Source: Bacteroidia bacterium (GTDB lineage Bacteria; Bacteroidota; Bacteroidia; NS11-12g; UBA9320). Taken from it: DNA of 19,861 bases. Below the pieces are notes generated by a model. The model worked only from the letters and a program-made list of their open reading frames with translations. It made no database searches and was not told where the DNA came from. Below, piece after piece: positions 19,775 through 19,861 of this stretch. The DNA lies in assembly GCA_013042025.1 (NCBI GenBank), contig JABDQY010000188.1:1-19861 (forward strand), in the 5' to 3' direction. The translations under genes and the position numbers were made by a program. Numbering within the stretch: the stretch's first letter is position 1; every line of letters begins with the position of its first letter.

Positions 19775-19861
19775 ATGGCTGCAATAAGACCAGACGAAGT
19801 TTCTAGTATAATTAAAGAGCAATTAGCAGGTGTTAAATCTGATGCTCAATTAGAAGAGGTA
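19775..19861 (+). CDS. atpA: ATP synthase F1 subunit alpha, N-terminal fragment (runs off window)
   Basis: The first 29 codons (MAAIRPDEVSSIIKEQLAGV...) match the start of the alpha subunit, whose N-terminal helix (IRPDEVSSIIKxQI) contacts delta. The gene continues beyond base 19861. The A-rich AAAAAAGAAA precedes the ATG. Confidence 0.93.
   Translation, partial: MAAIRPDEVSSIIKEQLAGVKSDAQLEEV

Noticed and set aside
1..19861. CRISPR array, mobile element or prophage
   Set aside because: No spaced direct repeats, transposase, integrase, terminal inverted repeats or target duplications were seen; the 24-bp repeats at 2307-2378 are coding.

Overview
The window looks like a chromosomal segment of a low-GC member of the Bacteroidota, most likely a flavobacterial lineage. 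The reasons are a PorW/SprE-type protein of the type IX secretion system (T9SS), a secreted enzyme with a T9SS type A C-terminal sorting domain, the Bacteroidota form of Lgt, promoter boxes of the TAnnTTTG kind, and an F-type ATP synthase locus whose subunit a carries a signal peptide and a long N-terminal extension. I see no tRNA, rRNA, CRISPR array, transposase, integrase or phage gene, and no block of clearly foreign composition. This is core and near-core genome rather than an island.

Layout. (1) 1-1862, plus strand: the 3' end of mtaB (tRNA methylthiotransferase), then lgt. (2) 1886-2826, minus strand: a small lipoprotein and a secreted, highly charged protein with a poly-Asp tract. Their transcript appears to end at a terminator lying inside the 3' end of lgt. 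(3) 2910-6603, plus strand: a T9SS-exported PNGase F-like protein, followed after one base by a PaaN-type aldehyde dehydrogenase. (4) 6607-8622, minus strand: a DUF4377/META envelope protein and a DbpA-like RNA helicase. (5) About 8623-8955: the only long non-coding stretch, with one weak promoter candidate. (6) 8956-10512, plus strand: a membrane-anchored FMN/Fe-S glutamate synthase-like protein. (7) 10516-15400, minus strand: sprE/porW followed after one base by a class A penicillin-binding protein. (8) 15484-19861, plus strand: an M23 endopeptidase, a bactofilin, atpZ, an AtpI-like gene, atpB, atpE, atpF, atpH and the start of atpA, tightly packed.

How the genes may work together. A recurring theme is the cell envelope. 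Lgt lipidates lipoproteins. SprE supports T9SS export, which the PNGase F-like protein should use. The class A PBP builds peptidoglycan, and the M23 enzyme with bactofilin probably remodels it locally. The 83-bp divergent region at 15401-15483 places the secretion/wall-synthesis pair back to back with the wall-remodelling/ATP synthase operon, and it holds two promoter-like boxes facing each other.

I do not see a clearly new multi-gene system. The points most worth following up are the perfect hairpin between atpE and atpF, the minus-strand terminator overlapping lgt coding sequence, the wall-remodelling genes joined to the ATP synthase operon, the SprE homologue without a lipobox, and the apparent ATT or damaged start of the DUF4377/META gene.
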